The notes: generated from the letters alone by a model not told the origin. A stretch of DNA of 64,000 nt from Methanobrevibacter sp. TMH8 (GCF_020148105.1 NZ_JAHLZE010000007.1:1-64000); one strand, 5' to 3'; numbered from the stretch's first letter, positions 24,396 through 35,034 are shown. Numbers and translations: made by a program.

Positions 24396-25700
24396 ATGAG
24401 TGATAATAATAACGAAGAAAAACAATATGGAAACAGGACATTAGAATTACATGCTGGTCAAGAAGAACCAGATCCGGCAACCGGTGCAAGAGCAGTTCCA
24501 ATCTATCAAACAACTTCTTATGTTTTTAATGATACAGAACAAGCAGCAAATTTGTTTGCTCTTCAAGAGTTTGGACAAATCTATACAAGGTTAACTAATC
24601 CTACTAATGATGTACTTGAACAAAGAGTTGCAGCTATTGAAGGCGGTGTAGCAGGTTTATCATTTGCATCAGGAGCTGCTGCTATAACTACATCTATACT
24701 AAACTTATCTAGTGTAGGAGAAAATATAGTATCTGGAGACAACTTATATGGAGGGACTTATTCATTATTCAATAATACTTTCCCTAACTTCGGAAGAGAA
24801 GTAAAGTTCGTTGATTCTCAAGATTTAAATGCATATGAAGCAGCAATTGATTCAAATACTAAAGCATTATATGCAGAATCTTTAGGAAATCCTAAGTTAG
24901 ATGTTCCTGATTTTGAAAAATTATCAAAGTTAGCTCATGAAAATGATATTCCTTTGATTGTAGATAATACCTCTGCTGTTGGGCTTGTTAAACCAATAGA
25001 ATATGGTGCAGATATTGTAGTAGATTCAGCTACAAAATTCCTTGGAGGTCATGGAACAACTCTTGGAGGAATAATCGTTACAGGAGATAAATTTGATTGG
25101 GCAAATGGAAAATTCCCTGAATTTACTAAACCAGATCCTGCATATAATGGATTATCATACACAGAAGCTTTTAATGAACTAGCATATATTATAAGAGCTA
25201 GAGGAAACTTCCTACGAGATGTTGGACCAAGTTTAAGTCCATTCAATGCATTCTTGCTTTTACAAGGTACAGAAACTTTATCTCTAAGAATGAAACAACA
25301 TAGTGAAAATGCACTTGAAGTAGCTAAATTCTTAGAAGGTCATGAAAATGTTTCATGGGTAAATTATCCTGGACTTGAAACTGATTCTTCCCATAAACTC
25401 GCAAAAAAATATTTAAAAGGCGGATATGGTGCACTTATAGGATTTGCTATTAAAGGTGGATTAGAAGAGGGTAAAAAATTCATCAATAATGTTGATTTAC
25501 TTTCCCATTTAGCTAATATTGGAGATTCTAAATCATTAGTTATACACCCTGCATCAACTACACATTCTCAATTAAATGTTCAAGAGCAAATAGCTACTGG
25601 AGTAACACCTGATTTTATTAGGTTATCTATTGGAGTTGAAAATGTTGAAGACATTATAGCTGATATTGATCAAGGATTAAATAAAGCTGTTGGTAAATAA
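24396..25700 (+). CDS. metY: O-acetylhomoserine sulfhydrylase MetY
   Basis: The 434-residue PLP enzyme of the Cys/Met metabolism family has the PLP lysine K214 in [16 protein letters not shown], the ETLELHAGQ-like start TLELHAGQ, and the [16 protein letters not shown] block. Its length and motifs fit O-acetylhomoserine aminocarboxypropyltransferase. It joins sulfide to O-acetylhomoserine to give homocysteine; with methanethiol the family can form methionine directly. It is preceded by two tandem copies of the operator that also controls the nitrogenase-like genes, linking it to use of the released sulfur compound. The start ATG follows an AGGTG-like site. Confidence 0.92.
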   Translation: MSDNNNEEKQYGNRTLELHAGQEEPDPATGARAVPIYQTTSYVFNDTEQAANLFALQEFGQIYTRLTNPTNDVLEQRVAAIEGGVAGLSFASGAAAITTSILNLSSVGENIVSGDNLYGGTYSLFNNTFPNFGREVKFVDSQDLNAYEAAIDSNTKALYAESLGNPKLDVPDFEKLSKLAHENDIPLIVDNTSAVGLVKPIEYGADIVVDSATKFLGGHGTTLGGIIVTGDKFDWANGKFPEFTKPDPAYNGLSYTEAFNELAYIIRARGNFLRDVGPSLSPFNAFLLLQGTETLSLRMKQHSENALEVAKFLEGHENVSWVNYPGLETDSSHKLAKKYLKGGYGALIGFAIKGGLEEGKKFINNVDLLSHLANIGDSKSLVIHPASTTHSQLNVQEQIATGVTPDFIRLSIGVENVEDIIADIDQGLNKAVGK

Positions 25701-25985
25701 TTTTATATATTAAAGGATTTTAATGATAATGAATGAAAATTAAGAGAAAATAAGCTGACAAATACTATAAAAATAGGAAAAATAACAATAATGATGAAAC
25801 TTTATGATTTAGATATATTTTGATTAAGATATATTTTGATTATCTTGATTATTTAAATTTATATAATTAATTATAATTAATAAAAATCTTAATAAAATAT
25901 AAAATAATCATAAAAAACTCATTATTATTAAGGAAAATGATAATAATATTAACAAGAAAGAACAAACATTATAAAGAGGTTAAAA

Positions 25986-27440
25986 ATGTTAGAGATATAT
26001 AATACAATAAGTCGAAAAAAAGAAGTTTTTGAAACAATAAACAATGATAAAAACGTTAATCTCTTTGTTTGTGGCCCCACTGTTTATGATGATGCTCATA
26101 TTGGGCATGGGCGTACCTATATCTCATTTGACATGATAAAAAGATATTTGGAATTTATTGGATATTCAGTTTTTTATGTAGAAAATATTACTGATATTGA
26201 TGATAAAATTATTAATAGAGCTAAAGAGAGAGAAATCGACCCTGAAGATTTAGCTAGGGATTTTGAAGAAAAGTTTAAAGAAGATATGGAAAAACTTAAT
26301 GTCAATTCTGTTAATCTATATCCTAGGGCAACTTATCATTTAAATGAAATTTTTAATCAAATTGAAATATTGATTAGTAAAGGTTATGCTTATGAAACAG
26401 AAACTGGAGTTTACTTTGAAACATCAAAATTTAAAGATTTTGGGAAATTATCAAATAGAAAACTAGACAAACTAGATTCCCATAGAATAGCTATTGATAA
26501 AACCAAAAAAGATCCAAAAGACTTTGCACTTTGGAAAAAAACTGAAGTTGATGAAACTCCTTTTTATAAGTCTAAATGGGGAAATGGCCGACCTGGTTGG
26601 CATATTGAAGATACTGCAATTACAGAAAAATATTTTGGTCCACAATATGATATTCATGGAGGAGGATTAGATTTAATATTCCCTCATCATGATGCAGAAA
26701 TAGCACAGATGGAAGCTATATCTGGTAAAAAACCTATGGTAAATTATTGGATGCACACTGGTTTTTTAAATGTCGATGGAGTTAAAATGTCAAAATCTCT
26801 TGGAAATTTTATTACCATAAGAGATCTTTTGAAAGAATGGAATCCTATGGCCTATAGACTATTTGTTCTTTCAACACATTATAGAAGCCCAATTGACTTT
26901 TCATCCAAATCATTAAATCAAGCCTTAAAAAATTTACATAGATTAAATAAAACTGTTGATAACCTTAAACAAACTTTAGATTATCTAAAAAACTTAGAAG
27001 TTTTAGAAACCTCTGAAAAATCTAACATTACTGATGATCCAAATAAATATAAATTATTAAATCAATTAAATTCAGCAAAAGAAGAATTTTTCTTTCATAT
27101 GAATGATGATTTTAATACTCCGAGAGCATTAGCTATTATATTAAGTTTTACAAAAGTCATTAATGGACATATTAATGAAATTGATGATAAAAATAATAGT
27201 GATGTTTCTATAGAAGATTTAAAATTCATTAGAGAATCATTATCATTACTTAAAGATTTTGAAGCTATATTCAAATTAAATATATTTACTATAAAAGAAG
27301 AAAAAAAGGAAGACAAATCTTCTCAACTTCTTGATATAATTTCTTTTACAAGAGAAAAACTTAGAGAAGAAAAAAATTATGATCTTTCAGATGAAATTAG
27401 AAATAAACTAAATGAAATTGATATTAATATTGAAGATTAA
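25986..27440 (+). CDS. cysS: cysteinyl-tRNA synthetase CysS
   Basis: The 484-residue class I synthetase has the HIGH-like motif in DDAHIGHGRT (around residue 38), KMSKSLGNF, zinc-site residues Cys29 (CGPTVYD) and HGGGLDLIFPHHDAE. In the third zinc position the usual HIEC reads HIED (RPGWHIEDTAI). It charges tRNA-Cys, whose gene lies at 20.5 kb. Its presence shows direct Cys-tRNA formation rather than only the Sep-tRNA route of some methanogens. GAGGT precedes the ATG. cysK follows on the same strand about 95 bases on. Confidence 0.95.
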   Translation: MLEIYNTISRKKEVFETINNDKNVNLFVCGPTVYDDAHIGHGRTYISFDMIKRYLEFIGYSVFYVENITDIDDKIINRAKEREIDPEDLARDFEEKFKEDMEKLNVNSVNLYPRATYHLNEIFNQIEILISKGYAYETETGVYFETSKFKDFGKLSNRKLDKLDSHRIAIDKTKKDPKDFALWKKTEVDETPFYKSKWGNGRPGWHIEDTAITEKYFGPQYDIHGGGLDLIFPHHDAEIAQMEAISGKKPMVNYWMHTGFLNVDGVKMSKSLGNFITIRDLLKEWNPMAYRLFVLSTHYRSPIDFSSKSLNQALKNLHRLNKTVDNLKQTLDYLKNLEVLETSEKSNITDDPNKYKLLNQLNSAKEEFFFHMNDDFNTPRALAIILSFTKVINGHINEIDDKNNSDVSIEDLKFIRESLSLLKDFEAIFKLNIFTIKEEKKEDKSSQLLDIISFTREKLREEKNYDLSDEIRNKLNEIDINIED

Positions 27441-27534
27441 AGGATATTAACCAAAAAAACATGACAAGGATAAAATAAAAAAATAAGAAAATAAAAATAA
27501 GAAAATTACAAAAAATAATGATTGAGATGAAAAA

Positions 27535-28503
27535 ATGAGTGAAAAAATTGCAAATAGTTTAACTGAGTTAGTAGGAAATACACCTTTGTTAAAATTAAAT
27601 AATATTGATGATGGATTAAATGGAGATTTAATAGCTAAACTTGAATCTTTCAATCCACTTAGTAGTGTAAAAGATAGAATATCTGTAGGTATGGTAAATA
27701 AAGCTGAAAATGAAGGCCTTATTGACAAAAGTACCACATTGATTGAACCAACTAGTGGAAATACAGGTATTGGTCTTGCTTTTGTAGCTGCTGCTCGAGG
27801 ATATAGGCTTATTTTAACTATGCCAGAAACAATGTCACTTGAGAGGAAAAAGCTATTAGCTATTTTTGGAGCAGAAATTGTTTTGACTCCTGGTGATAAA
27901 GGTATGAATGGAGCTATAGCTAAAGCGGAAGAATTACTTGAGAAAATCGATAATAGTTTCTCAGTTCATCAATTTTCAAATCCTGTTAATGTAGAAACAC
28001 ATTATAGCACAACTGCAGAGGAAATTTGGAATGATACAGACGGTAACATAGATATTGTTATAGCTGGTGTTGGTACTGGAGGAACAATTACTGGAATAGC
28101 TAGAAAACTAAAAGAAAATGGAAAAAATCCAAATCTTAAAGCTATTGCTGTTGAACCTTCATCTTCACCTGTACTTTCTGGAGAAAACCCAGGACCTCAC
28201 AAAATCCAAGGAATTGGTGCTGGATTTATTCCTGAAATCTATGAAAGTGATTTAATTGATGAAATAATTCAAGTTAAAGATGAAGATGCTTCAAAAGCTA
28301 TGTTAAAATTAGCTAAAGAAGAAGGAGTTCTTGCAGGTATTTCTTCTGGTGCAGCAACTCATGCTGGAATTGAAGTAGCTAAAAGAGAAGAAAATAAAGG
28401 AAAACGGATTTTAGTTATATTACCAGATACTGGTGAAAGATATCTTTCTATGGATTGGGTTTTCCAAGATATCTATAAAGAATACTCTGAAGTTTTAAAA
28501 TAA
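27535..28503 (+). CDS. cysK: cysteine synthase CysK
   Basis: The 322-residue fold type II PLP enzyme makes cysteine from O-acetylserine and sulfide. It has the PLP lysine K46 in PLSSVKDR, the substrate loop PTSGNTG (about 73-79), and [14 protein letters not shown] binding the PLP phosphate. [10 protein letters not shown] near the C-terminus is also typical of CysK. It pairs with CysE at 23.2 kb; the C-terminal Ile normally used by CysE to dock on CysK is not seen in the local CysE (it ends in Ser), so a complex is uncertain. It closely follows cysS, so probably one transcript. Confidence 0.95.
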   Translation: MSEKIANSLTELVGNTPLLKLNNIDDGLNGDLIAKLESFNPLSSVKDRISVGMVNKAENEGLIDKSTTLIEPTSGNTGIGLAFVAAARGYRLILTMPETMSLERKKLLAIFGAEIVLTPGDKGMNGAIAKAEELLEKIDNSFSVHQFSNPVNVETHYSTTAEEIWNDTDGNIDIVIAGVGTGGTITGIARKLKENGKNPNLKAIAVEPSSSPVLSGENPGPHKIQGIGAGFIPEIYESDLIDEIIQVKDEDASKAMLKLAKEEGVLAGISSGAATHAGIEVAKREENKGKRILVILPDTGERYLSMDWVFQDIYKEYSEVLK

Positions 28504-28912
28504 TTTTTTAATAATTAATTTAATAGTTAAATCAAATATTTAATATTATAAGTATTAATTATTATATTAATTATTAGACTAATTATAAAGATTAATTTTT
28601 AGACTAATTTTTAGACTATATTATTAGACTAATTATATTAATTCAATAATTTTTTATTTTTAAAATTTTTATAAAAAATTTTTATATATTGCAAAAAATT
28701 AATATATTTTATATACAGATTTATATCTTACATTAAATAATAATTATCAATTATATGTATTAGTCAATTATTTTTTAAATTATTTATAATTTTTTTTTCA
28801 ATAATTTTAATAAACATGAATAACATAGTACTTATATTCAACATTTAATAGAACCATAGAATTTATATTAATATTAATATTATAATTAAATTAAAGTTAA
28901 TGGAGTAATATC
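28504..28912. other. AT-rich gap with short direct repeats
   Basis: TTAGACTAATT or close variants occur four times between about 28575 and 28640, spaced irregularly. This may be a binding array or simple drift. No palindrome of the regulon type is present and no gene is seen. Confidence 0.4.
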
Positions 28913-30115
28913 ATGATATATATGGATCATTCAGCCACAGCACCTGTAAGAGAAGAAGTATTTGAAGTTATGAAACCATATTTCACAAGGTCATTTGGAA
29001 ATGCATCAACATTTTACTCTCTTGGAAGAGAAGCTAAAGCAGCTATGGAAGAATCTAGAAAACATGTCGCTAATATTATTGGTGCAAATAAAGATGAAAT
29101 AATATTTACAAGTGGTGGAACTGAATCTGATAACATAGCTATTCAAGGAATTGCATATAAACTAAAAAATGCTGATAAAGGAAACCATATTATAACCTCA
29201 GCTATAGAACATCCTGCTGTAATGGAAACATGTGCTCATCTTGAAAAGAAAGGATTTGAAGTGACTTATCTTCCTGTTTATGAAGATGGAATTGTCAAAA
29301 TAGAAGATCTTAAATCAGCTATTAAAGATGAAACTATTCTCATTACTATCATGCATGCAAATAATGAAATTGGAACTATTCAACCAATTGCAGAAATTGG
29401 CAAAATAGCTAAAGAAAAGAAAATTAAATTCCATACCGATGCTGTTCAATCTGTTGGAAAGATACCTGTTGATGTTAATGAGATGAATGTTGATTTACTT
29501 TCTATTTCTTCACATAAGGTATTTGGACCTAAAGGAATAGGTGCATTGTATATTAGAAAAGGAACAAGACTTGAACCAATTCTTTATGGAGGAGGACAAG
29601 AAATGGATTTATCTCCAGGAACTGAAAATATCCCAGGAATAGTTGGTTTAGGTGAAGCTTGTAGATTAGCTAAAGAAGAACTAAATAATACTATGGAATA
29701 TACTAAAAAACTTAGAGATAAACTTGTTGATGGAGTTTTAAACAGTGTTGAAAAATCTTATATAAATGGAAATATAGAAAAAAGACTTCCTGGAAATGTC
29801 AACTTCCGTTTTACTGGAATTGAAGGTGAATCAATTGTCCTTATGCTTGATGCAAAAGGTATTGCTAGTTCAACTGGTTCTGCATGCTCATCTAAGAAAC
29901 TTACTGCTTCTCATGTTCTAAAAGCAATAGGACTTGAAGATGTTGATTCTCATGGATCACTTAGATTGACTATTGGTCCTGAAAATACAGAAGAAGAAGT
30001 GGATATTGTAATTAAAGAAATACCACCTATCATAGAAAAACTTCGAAGTATGTCTTCAATTTGGAATAAAGACAAAGACATTTGGAAAAATAATACTGAA
30101 AGTTGTGATATTTAA
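28913..30115 (+). CDS. NifS/IscS-type cysteine desulfurase
   Basis: The 400-residue class V PLP aminotransferase begins MDHSATAPVREEV, has the PLP lysine K202 in SISSHKVFGPKG and the persulfide Cys325 in STGSACSSKK. It takes sulfur from cysteine for Fe-S clusters and for acceptors such as ThiI and FdhD. The C-terminal tail of some 25 residues (SSIWNKDKDIWKNNTESC) is an extra. The IscU-like scaffold gene follows 61 bases downstream, forming a minimal assembly pair. Many methanogens lack the Nif/Isc desulfurase route, so this fits the bacterial-like cysteine block. Confidence 0.93.
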   Translation: MIYMDHSATAPVREEVFEVMKPYFTRSFGNASTFYSLGREAKAAMEESRKHVANIIGANKDEIIFTSGGTESDNIAIQGIAYKLKNADKGNHIITSAIEHPAVMETCAHLEKKGFEVTYLPVYEDGIVKIEDLKSAIKDETILITIMHANNEIGTIQPIAEIGKIAKEKKIKFHTDAVQSVGKIPVDVNEMNVDLLSISSHKVFGPKGIGALYIRKGTRLEPILYGGGQEMDLSPGTENIPGIVGLGEACRLAKEELNNTMEYTKKLRDKLVDGVLNSVEKSYINGNIEKRLPGNVNFRFTGIEGESIVLMLDAKGIASSTGSACSSKKLTASHVLKAIGLEDVDSHGSLRLTIGPENTEEEVDIVIKEIPPIIEKLRSMSSIWNKDKDIWKNNTESCDI

Positions 30116-30176
30116 TTATCGAAAGGAATTACCTATAAAAAATTAATTAAAGAAACTAACTAATAAAGGTGAAAAA

Positions 30177-30545
30177 ATGTACTCAGAAAAAGTAATGGAA
30201 CATTTTACTAATCCCCGAAATGTTGGAGAAATCGAAAATCCTGATGGTGAAGGGACAGTAGGAAATCCAACTTGTGGAGATATGATGACTATTTATATTA
30301 AAGTCAAAGATGATAAAATTGATGATATAAAATTTAAAACATTTGGTTGTGGAGCAGCAATAGCTACAAGTAGTATGATTACTGAATTAGCTTTAGGAAA
30401 AACAGTTGATGAAGCATATGAAATTAGTAGAAATGATGTAGCTGATGCATTAGATGGACTTCCAAAAGTAAAAATGCATTGTTCTAACTTAGCTGCTGAC
30501 GCATTACAAGCAGCTATCAAAGATTATAGATCTAAACAAGAATAA
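30177..30545 (+). CDS. IscU/NifU-type Fe-S scaffold
   Basis: The 122-residue protein keeps the three scaffold cysteines, Cys33 (GNPTCGD), Cys58 (TFGCGAA) and Cys102 (KMHCSNLA), and the Asp35 next to the first. It starts MYSEKVMEHFTNPRNVG, as bacterial NifU N-terminal domains do. Clusters built here with sulfur from the adjacent desulfurase would be passed to Fe-S enzymes, possibly including the nitrogenase-like proteins. The LPPVK chaperone-binding motif of IscU is replaced by LPKVK. AAGGTG precedes the ATG. Confidence 0.93.
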   Translation: MYSEKVMEHFTNPRNVGEIENPDGEGTVGNPTCGDMMTIYIKVKDDKIDDIKFKTFGCGAAIATSSMITELALGKTVDEAYEISRNDVADALDGLPKVKMHCSNLAADALQAAIKDYRSKQE

Positions 30546-30722
30546 TAATCTTTAATTTTTTATTTTTTATATATTTTAATTTTGTTTAATTATATTTTTA
30601 TCATAGTTTTATCTTATTCTTATCTTTTCTAAACTTGTTTTTATCTTATTCTTGTCTTATTTTTATTTTATTTTTATTATTTTAATTTTTATACCATCAT
30701 ATTATTTCTAAATTTCCAATAA

Positions 30723-31397
30723 TTATATATCTAACTTTTCAATAGCTTTTTCAGCAGCAATTTGCTCAGCTTCTTTTTTACTTTTTCCTACTCCTCTGCC
30801 AACTTCTGTTCCATCAATAAATATCCCCATAATAAAAGTTTTATCATGTGGAGCCCCATATTCTTCAATTAAATTATATTCTACAAGAAGTTCATTGGCA
30901 TCCCCATATTCTTTTATTTTTGATTTAAAGTCATTGAAAAATATAATTTCTTCATCAATAGCTGGAAAAACTGTTTTAGAAAGGAAATCTCTAGTAGTTT
31001 CTAAACCTTGATCTAAATAAATTGCACCAAGTAAAGATTCAAAGACATCAGCACTAATAGAAAAAACCTCATTTATACTAACTTTATTATCATCAAGTTG
31101 TAACTTTATCATACTAGTTAGTCCTAAATCATGAGAGTAGTTAGCTAAAGCAGTTTCACAAACATAATTTGATCTTAATTTAGTTAAATCTCCTTCACCA
31201 ATATTTTTATATTTTTTGTATATATATTCAGAAACAATCATGCTGAGTACTGCATCACCTAAAAATTCTAATCTCTCATAATCATAACTTATATTATGTT
31301 TAACCCCATATGATTTATGTATGAATGCCATTTCATATAGCTTAGAATTATTAGGTATTATTCCAAATTTATTTAGTATTTCCATCAGATCACTCAT
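30723..31397 (-). CDS. rnc: ribonuclease III, bacterial type
   Basis: The 224-residue protein has the RNase III catalytic domain, with signature ERLEFLGDAVL (41-51, catalytic Glu44 and Asp48) and the second acidic pair in SADVFESLLGAIYLDQG. A double-stranded RNA-binding domain occupies about 152-222, ending KSKKEAEQIAAEKAIEKL. It cleaves double-stranded RNA. The enzyme is common in bacteria but unusual in archaea, so transfer is likely. The local sites cannot be predicted. No clear ribosome site is seen ahead of ATG 31397. Confidence 0.92.
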   Translation of the reverse strand: MSDLMEILNKFGIIPNNSKLYEMAFIHKSYGVKHNISYDYERLEFLGDAVLSMIVSEYIYKKYKNIGEGDLTKLRSNYVCETALANYSHDLGLTSMIKLQLDDNKVSINEVFSISADVFESLLGAIYLDQGLETTRDFLSKTVFPAIDEEIIFFNDFKSKIKEYGDANELLVEYNLIEEYGAPHDKTFIMGIFIDGTEVGRGVGKSKKEAEQIAAEKAIEKLDI

Positions 31398-32027
31398 TTA
31401 TGATTATTTTTATTTTTTTATGAATATTTTTTTAAAAAATTATTATAATAATTATTATGATTATATTAGGATAATCATCTTTGATATTTATTTTTATTAT
31501 TTTATAATCAAATATATGAAAATAAAATATTTATGTTATAAATATGTTTATCATTATTATTACATTTTTATTTTATTTAAATTTAATATAATATTTAATA
31601 TAAATTTAATATAAATTTTTAATATAAATTTTGTTATATTTAATAATTAAAATTAAAAAATTATCTGATATTAAATATTTATAAATATTCGTTGCAAAAA
31701 TTTTTTAGATATTACTTCTCATTAACTCTCTAGGATTATTGATTTATAAATTAATAAACATAATATTTTTTTCAATAAATTGCGACTTTATTGAAATAAA
31801 AACAAAGAATTGGTAATTCCTTATATATTTCATTAAAATAGCTATAAATTTAAATACATAAAACAATTAGAAACTGGATTAATAATAAATAAATAATAAA
31901 TAAATTATTGATAAATCTTATTTATAGAAATCTTATTTCTAATATATAATATTATTTAAATTATAGCTATTAAATGGGATAATACATAACTTAAACAAAT
32001 AATTTAACATTAACAAAGGGGATATTT
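31398..32027. other. gene-free AT-rich stretch with a strong hairpin
   Basis: About 630 bases hold no supported gene. The feature of note is the 10-bp hairpin at 31770-31796. A GGGGAT site precedes the next gene. Confidence 0.5.
31770..31796. repeat. perfect 10-bp inverted repeat
   Basis: Arms TTTCAATAAA (31770-31779) and TTTATTGAAA (31787-31796) flank the 7-base loop TTGCGAC, which is GC-richer than its surroundings. It lies between divergent rnc and a small gene. It could be a terminator, a protein site, or an RNA element that RNase III might cut. Confidence 0.5.
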
Positions 32028-32381
32028 ATGATATTAAATTGGCAAAAAGAAATAAATACAATAGATCCAGATATGAAATTTAGAAGTGAAGGTGGTTGGT
32101 TAAAAACTATTGAAAAACTTGATAAAAGTGTTTCAAATGGATATTCATTAGTTGGAGATTTTGTAAAATCTGGTGATTTTGAAGAAGACTATTCAGATGG
32201 ACTTTACTTAGATTGTAATAAAGAACCTGGAAAAAAGAAAAAAACACAAAGTGATTATCGCTTGTTTAGATTATCAAATGGAGAATTAAGACTTTTAGAT
32301 ATGGTAATTGCTGGAGATAGTAGCTGGGCTTGTGAGTTCTGGGATACAATAGAAGAAGAATTAGGAACTGAATTATACTAA
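32028..32381 (+). CDS. conserved-looking hypothetical protein, 117 residues
   Basis: I do not recognise this protein. It is soluble, with no signal or membrane segment, and acidic overall apart from a basic KKKKTQ patch near the middle. It is rich in Trp and Tyr in its second half (SDYRLFRLSNGELRLLDM, then SSWACEFWDTIEEELG). The composition is that of a folded globular protein, not of random AT-rich DNA. The start is good (AAGGGGAT ahead of the ATG). It stands alone between rnc and the glycosyltransferase. Confidence 0.65.
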   Translation: MILNWQKEINTIDPDMKFRSEGGWLKTIEKLDKSVSNGYSLVGDFVKSGDFEEDYSDGLYLDCNKEPGKKKKTQSDYRLFRLSNGELRLLDMVIAGDSSWACEFWDTIEEELGTELY

Positions 32382-32524
32382 AATAAATAAAATAAATAAA
32401 AAATATAAAAAATATAAAAAATATAAATAACAAAATTATTGATTTATAATATAATTATTGATTTATAATGTAAAATAATACTACAATTTTCTATTTGAAT
32501 TTAATTCAACAATAAATAATAATT

Positions 32525-33439
32525 TTACAATTTTCTATTGATTAATTTTCTTATTGAATCTAATAATATTCCATTTAACATTAAAAACAATCCAATTACA
32601 ATGAGCATAATAGCTATTACAGTTGGACCAAAGTTAATACTAGTACCATTTATATAATCATTCAAAAACCAAATTCCAGTTATAATACCAATTATGAATA
32701 TTATAAGACCTGGAAGTGTAAAATAAATTAAAGGTCTTCTAAGTTCCATATCTTTTATTATTTTTAAAAGAACTCCAACTCCATGAGTAATAGGATTTTC
32801 AGTTGAACCATTAAGATCATACCTAACTGTTATTGGAACTTCTACTATTTTTAATCCAGCTTCTGCAGCATCAGAAAGCATTTCACTTTCAATTGCAAAA
32901 CCAGAATCTTTTAGTTTAAAATAAGGAATAACTTTTTTAGAAAATGCTCTAAATCCACTTTGAGAATCAGTTATTTCTAGTCCTGAAGATATATTTGTAG
33001 CTTTATCTAAAACTTTTTGACCAATACGCCTATAAGAAGGAGTATCATCTTCAACAGAGCCATCAACATAACGGCTACCATTAACAAAATCAGCATTTCC
33101 AGATTCAATTGGATAAATCAAATCAGGAATTTCATCAGGATTATTCTGTCCATCACCATCGATTGTTACAATAATATCATAAGTTTCATTATTATCTTCA
33201 ATTAAATTATTAAGAGATTTTATGGCTTCAAAACCAGATTTTAAACCTTGACCTTTTCCTAAATTTGTAGGATGAGTTATTAGCTCTGCACCAGCTAGAT
33301 TAGCTACTTCACTAGTTTTATCAGAGCTACCATCATTAACCACAATAACTTTATCAACATATTTTAAAGTTCTAAGAATAACACTTCCTAGAGCTACTTC
33401 TTCATTGAAAGCTGGAATAATAGCTACTGATTTTGACAT
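32525..33439 (-). CDS. GT2 glycosyltransferase with two C-terminal membrane helices
   Basis: The 304-residue protein is a dolichol-phosphate-sugar-synthase-like GT2 enzyme: PAFNEEVALGSVI at the start, VVNDGSSDKT for nucleotide binding, TIDGDGQNNPDEIP as the catalytic DxD-type motif, and SGFRAFSKKVIP. Two hydrophobic helices at about 236-256 and 270-292 anchor it to the membrane. It likely loads a sugar onto a polyprenol phosphate or extends a glycan at the inner face. The epimerase and GalU genes upstream on the same strand suggest a surface polysaccharide or N-glycan pathway. Confidence 0.88.
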   Translation of the reverse strand: MSKSVAIIPAFNEEVALGSVILRTLKYVDKVIVVNDGSSDKTSEVANLAGAELITHPTNLGKGQGLKSGFEAIKSLNNLIEDNNETYDIIVTIDGDGQNNPDEIPDLIYPIESGNADFVNGSRYVDGSVEDDTPSYRRIGQKVLDKATNISSGLEITDSQSGFRAFSKKVIPYFKLKDSGFAIESEMLSDAAEAGLKIVEVPITVRYDLNGSTENPITHGVGVLLKIIKDMELRRPLIYFTLPGLIIFIIGIITGIWFLNDYINGTSINFGPTVIAIMLIVIGLFLMLNGILLDSIRKLINRKL

Positions 33440-33569
33440 AAAATTACCTTCTAAATAAAATTATTTTCTAATAATTACATTTAATAATTAATTTATTAAT
33501 ATAAATTATAAAAGTTAAATATTAAAAGTCAAATATTAATGATAATATCAATGTAATATTAATAATTGA

Positions 33570-34511
33570 CTAATCAATATTGTAAAATTCTCTCATCCAC
33601 TCAACAGTTTTTTTAATACCTTCTTCTGGAGAAACTTTAGGATCATGTTTTAAATCACGAATAGCTTTTGAGAAATCAATAGTTTTAACTTTTGTTGTGA
33701 AAGGTTCAGCTTCATGATAAGTTACAAGAGAATCATCTGCTCCAACAGCATCAAGAACAATATCAGAATACTCTCTGATATCTTTTTCCCATTCTTGTTT
33801 ACTTCCGACATTATAAGCCTCTCCTGGAATAAAATTATCTACAATATTTGCAAAAGTAGTCGCTGTATCTCCCACATAATCAATGATACGTTTATGCCCT
33901 TCATAAACATCATAACCTTGATTATGAAGAGTTTTATAAATAAATATTGGAATAAAACCTTTATATGGAGAATATTCTTCATGAGGTCCATAACAGTTAA
34001 CTGGACGAACTCTAACAGTTTCAGTTTCAAACATTGTAGCTGAATTCATACACATTAATTCTCCAGCCCATTTAGTAATAGCATAATCATTCATTTGATA
34101 AGTATCTTTAATCGGATTATTTATCATTACATCTTCACTCATTTCACCAGTATAATCCCCATATACTTCAGCTGATGAAAAGAATATCATACGAAATCCT
34201 AACTTTTCTTGAAGACGAATCATATGTTTTGTTCCAATGACATTAGTTTCCCATAAGTTTTCATAGTAACCTTCACCATTCCATCTACCATATTCAGCAG
34301 CTAAATGATATACATAATCAAAATCATCATTTTCATCAAAAACACGTTCTATCTGGCGAAATTTACTAACATCTGCACGTACATAATCATCTCTTTCATT
34401 GTGCAAAAGATCACATGCTAATACTTCATGTCCACGACTTCTTAGTTCATTACATAAGTTGGTTCCTATAAATCCTGCTCCACCAGTAACTAATATTTTT
34501 TCTGTCTCCAT
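33570..34511 (-). CDS. NAD-dependent sugar epimerase/dehydratase
   Basis: The 313-residue extended SDR protein has the NAD-binding TGGAGFIGTNL (9-19) and the catalytic YAITK, with FFSSAEVYGDYTGEM carrying the usual Ser. RPVNCYGPHEEYSPY matches nucleotide-sugar enzymes of the GalE/RmlB group. The exact sugar is undecided. AAGGAG precedes the ATG by 9 bases. It lies between the glycosyltransferase and GalU genes in the same direction and probably supplies an activated sugar for the same glycan. Confidence 0.88.
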   Translation of the reverse strand: METEKILVTGGAGFIGTNLCNELRSRGHEVLACDLLHNERDDYVRADVSKFRQIERVFDENDDFDYVYHLAAEYGRWNGEGYYENLWETNVIGTKHMIRLQEKLGFRMIFFSSAEVYGDYTGEMSEDVMINNPIKDTYQMNDYAITKWAGELMCMNSATMFETETVRVRPVNCYGPHEEYSPYKGFIPIFIYKTLHNQGYDVYEGHKRIIDYVGDTATTFANIVDNFIPGEAYNVGSKQEWEKDIREYSDIVLDAVGADDSLVTYHEAEPFTTKVKTIDFSKAIRDLKHDPKVSPEEGIKKTVEWMREFYNID

Positions 34512-34608
34512 AGAATTTCTCCTTTATAATTTTTATTTAATATCTTAGAATAATATTTATATTATATTCTATAGTTTATCTCTATATTTTATAGCTTATC
34601 CCTATATT

Positions 34609-35034
34609 CTATAGTTTATCTTTATAATTATTATATTTACCATATTTTTCATATTTAATATAATGTTTATTGATACTTTCAGGATAGTTTTTTCTAATAA
34701 AATTAAAGACACTACAATCTTTAAAATCATCAATTATTTTTTTTAAAAGGATTATTTCTTCTCTAGAATCATCAAGAAGTTCTTTAGTAACCTCTAATCT
34801 ATGCTTTTGCTTTAAATAATCATTTTTAAGTTTATCTGCATCTTCTAACTTTTTATCAATGTCTAAAATTTCATATCTATCTAATCTCTTTTTAATATCA
34901 TCTTTATCATTACGAATATCTAAAAGACGATTTTGACAGTATTCCAATTTATCTTCAATTAATTTTATATCATTTTTTGCATTTTTAAGTTCAGATTTAG
35001 TAAATTCTAACTCTTCTTTTAAATTAAATGTCAT
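34609..35034 (-). CDS. coiled-coil protein, 141 residues
   Basis: From ATG 35034 the product is almost wholly alpha-helical coiled coil (about 1-105), with heptads of Leu/Ile and many Lys/Glu, then a short tail rich in Tyr and Lys (ESINKHYIKYEKYGKYNNYK). The frame can be read 46 codons farther up to 35172, but that part is a Tyr/Phe-rich run of AT-rich leader, so I use the inner start. No family is known to me. It sits between the epimerase and galU genes on their strand and could scaffold that machinery, though nothing shows this. Confidence 0.55.
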   Translation of the reverse strand: MTFNLKEELEFTKSELKNAKNDIKLIEDKLEYCQNRLLDIRNDKDDIKKRLDRYEILDIDKKLEDADKLKNDYLKQKHRLEVTKELLDDSREEIILLKKIIDDFKDCSVFNFIRKNYPESINKHYIKYEKYGKYNNYKDKL

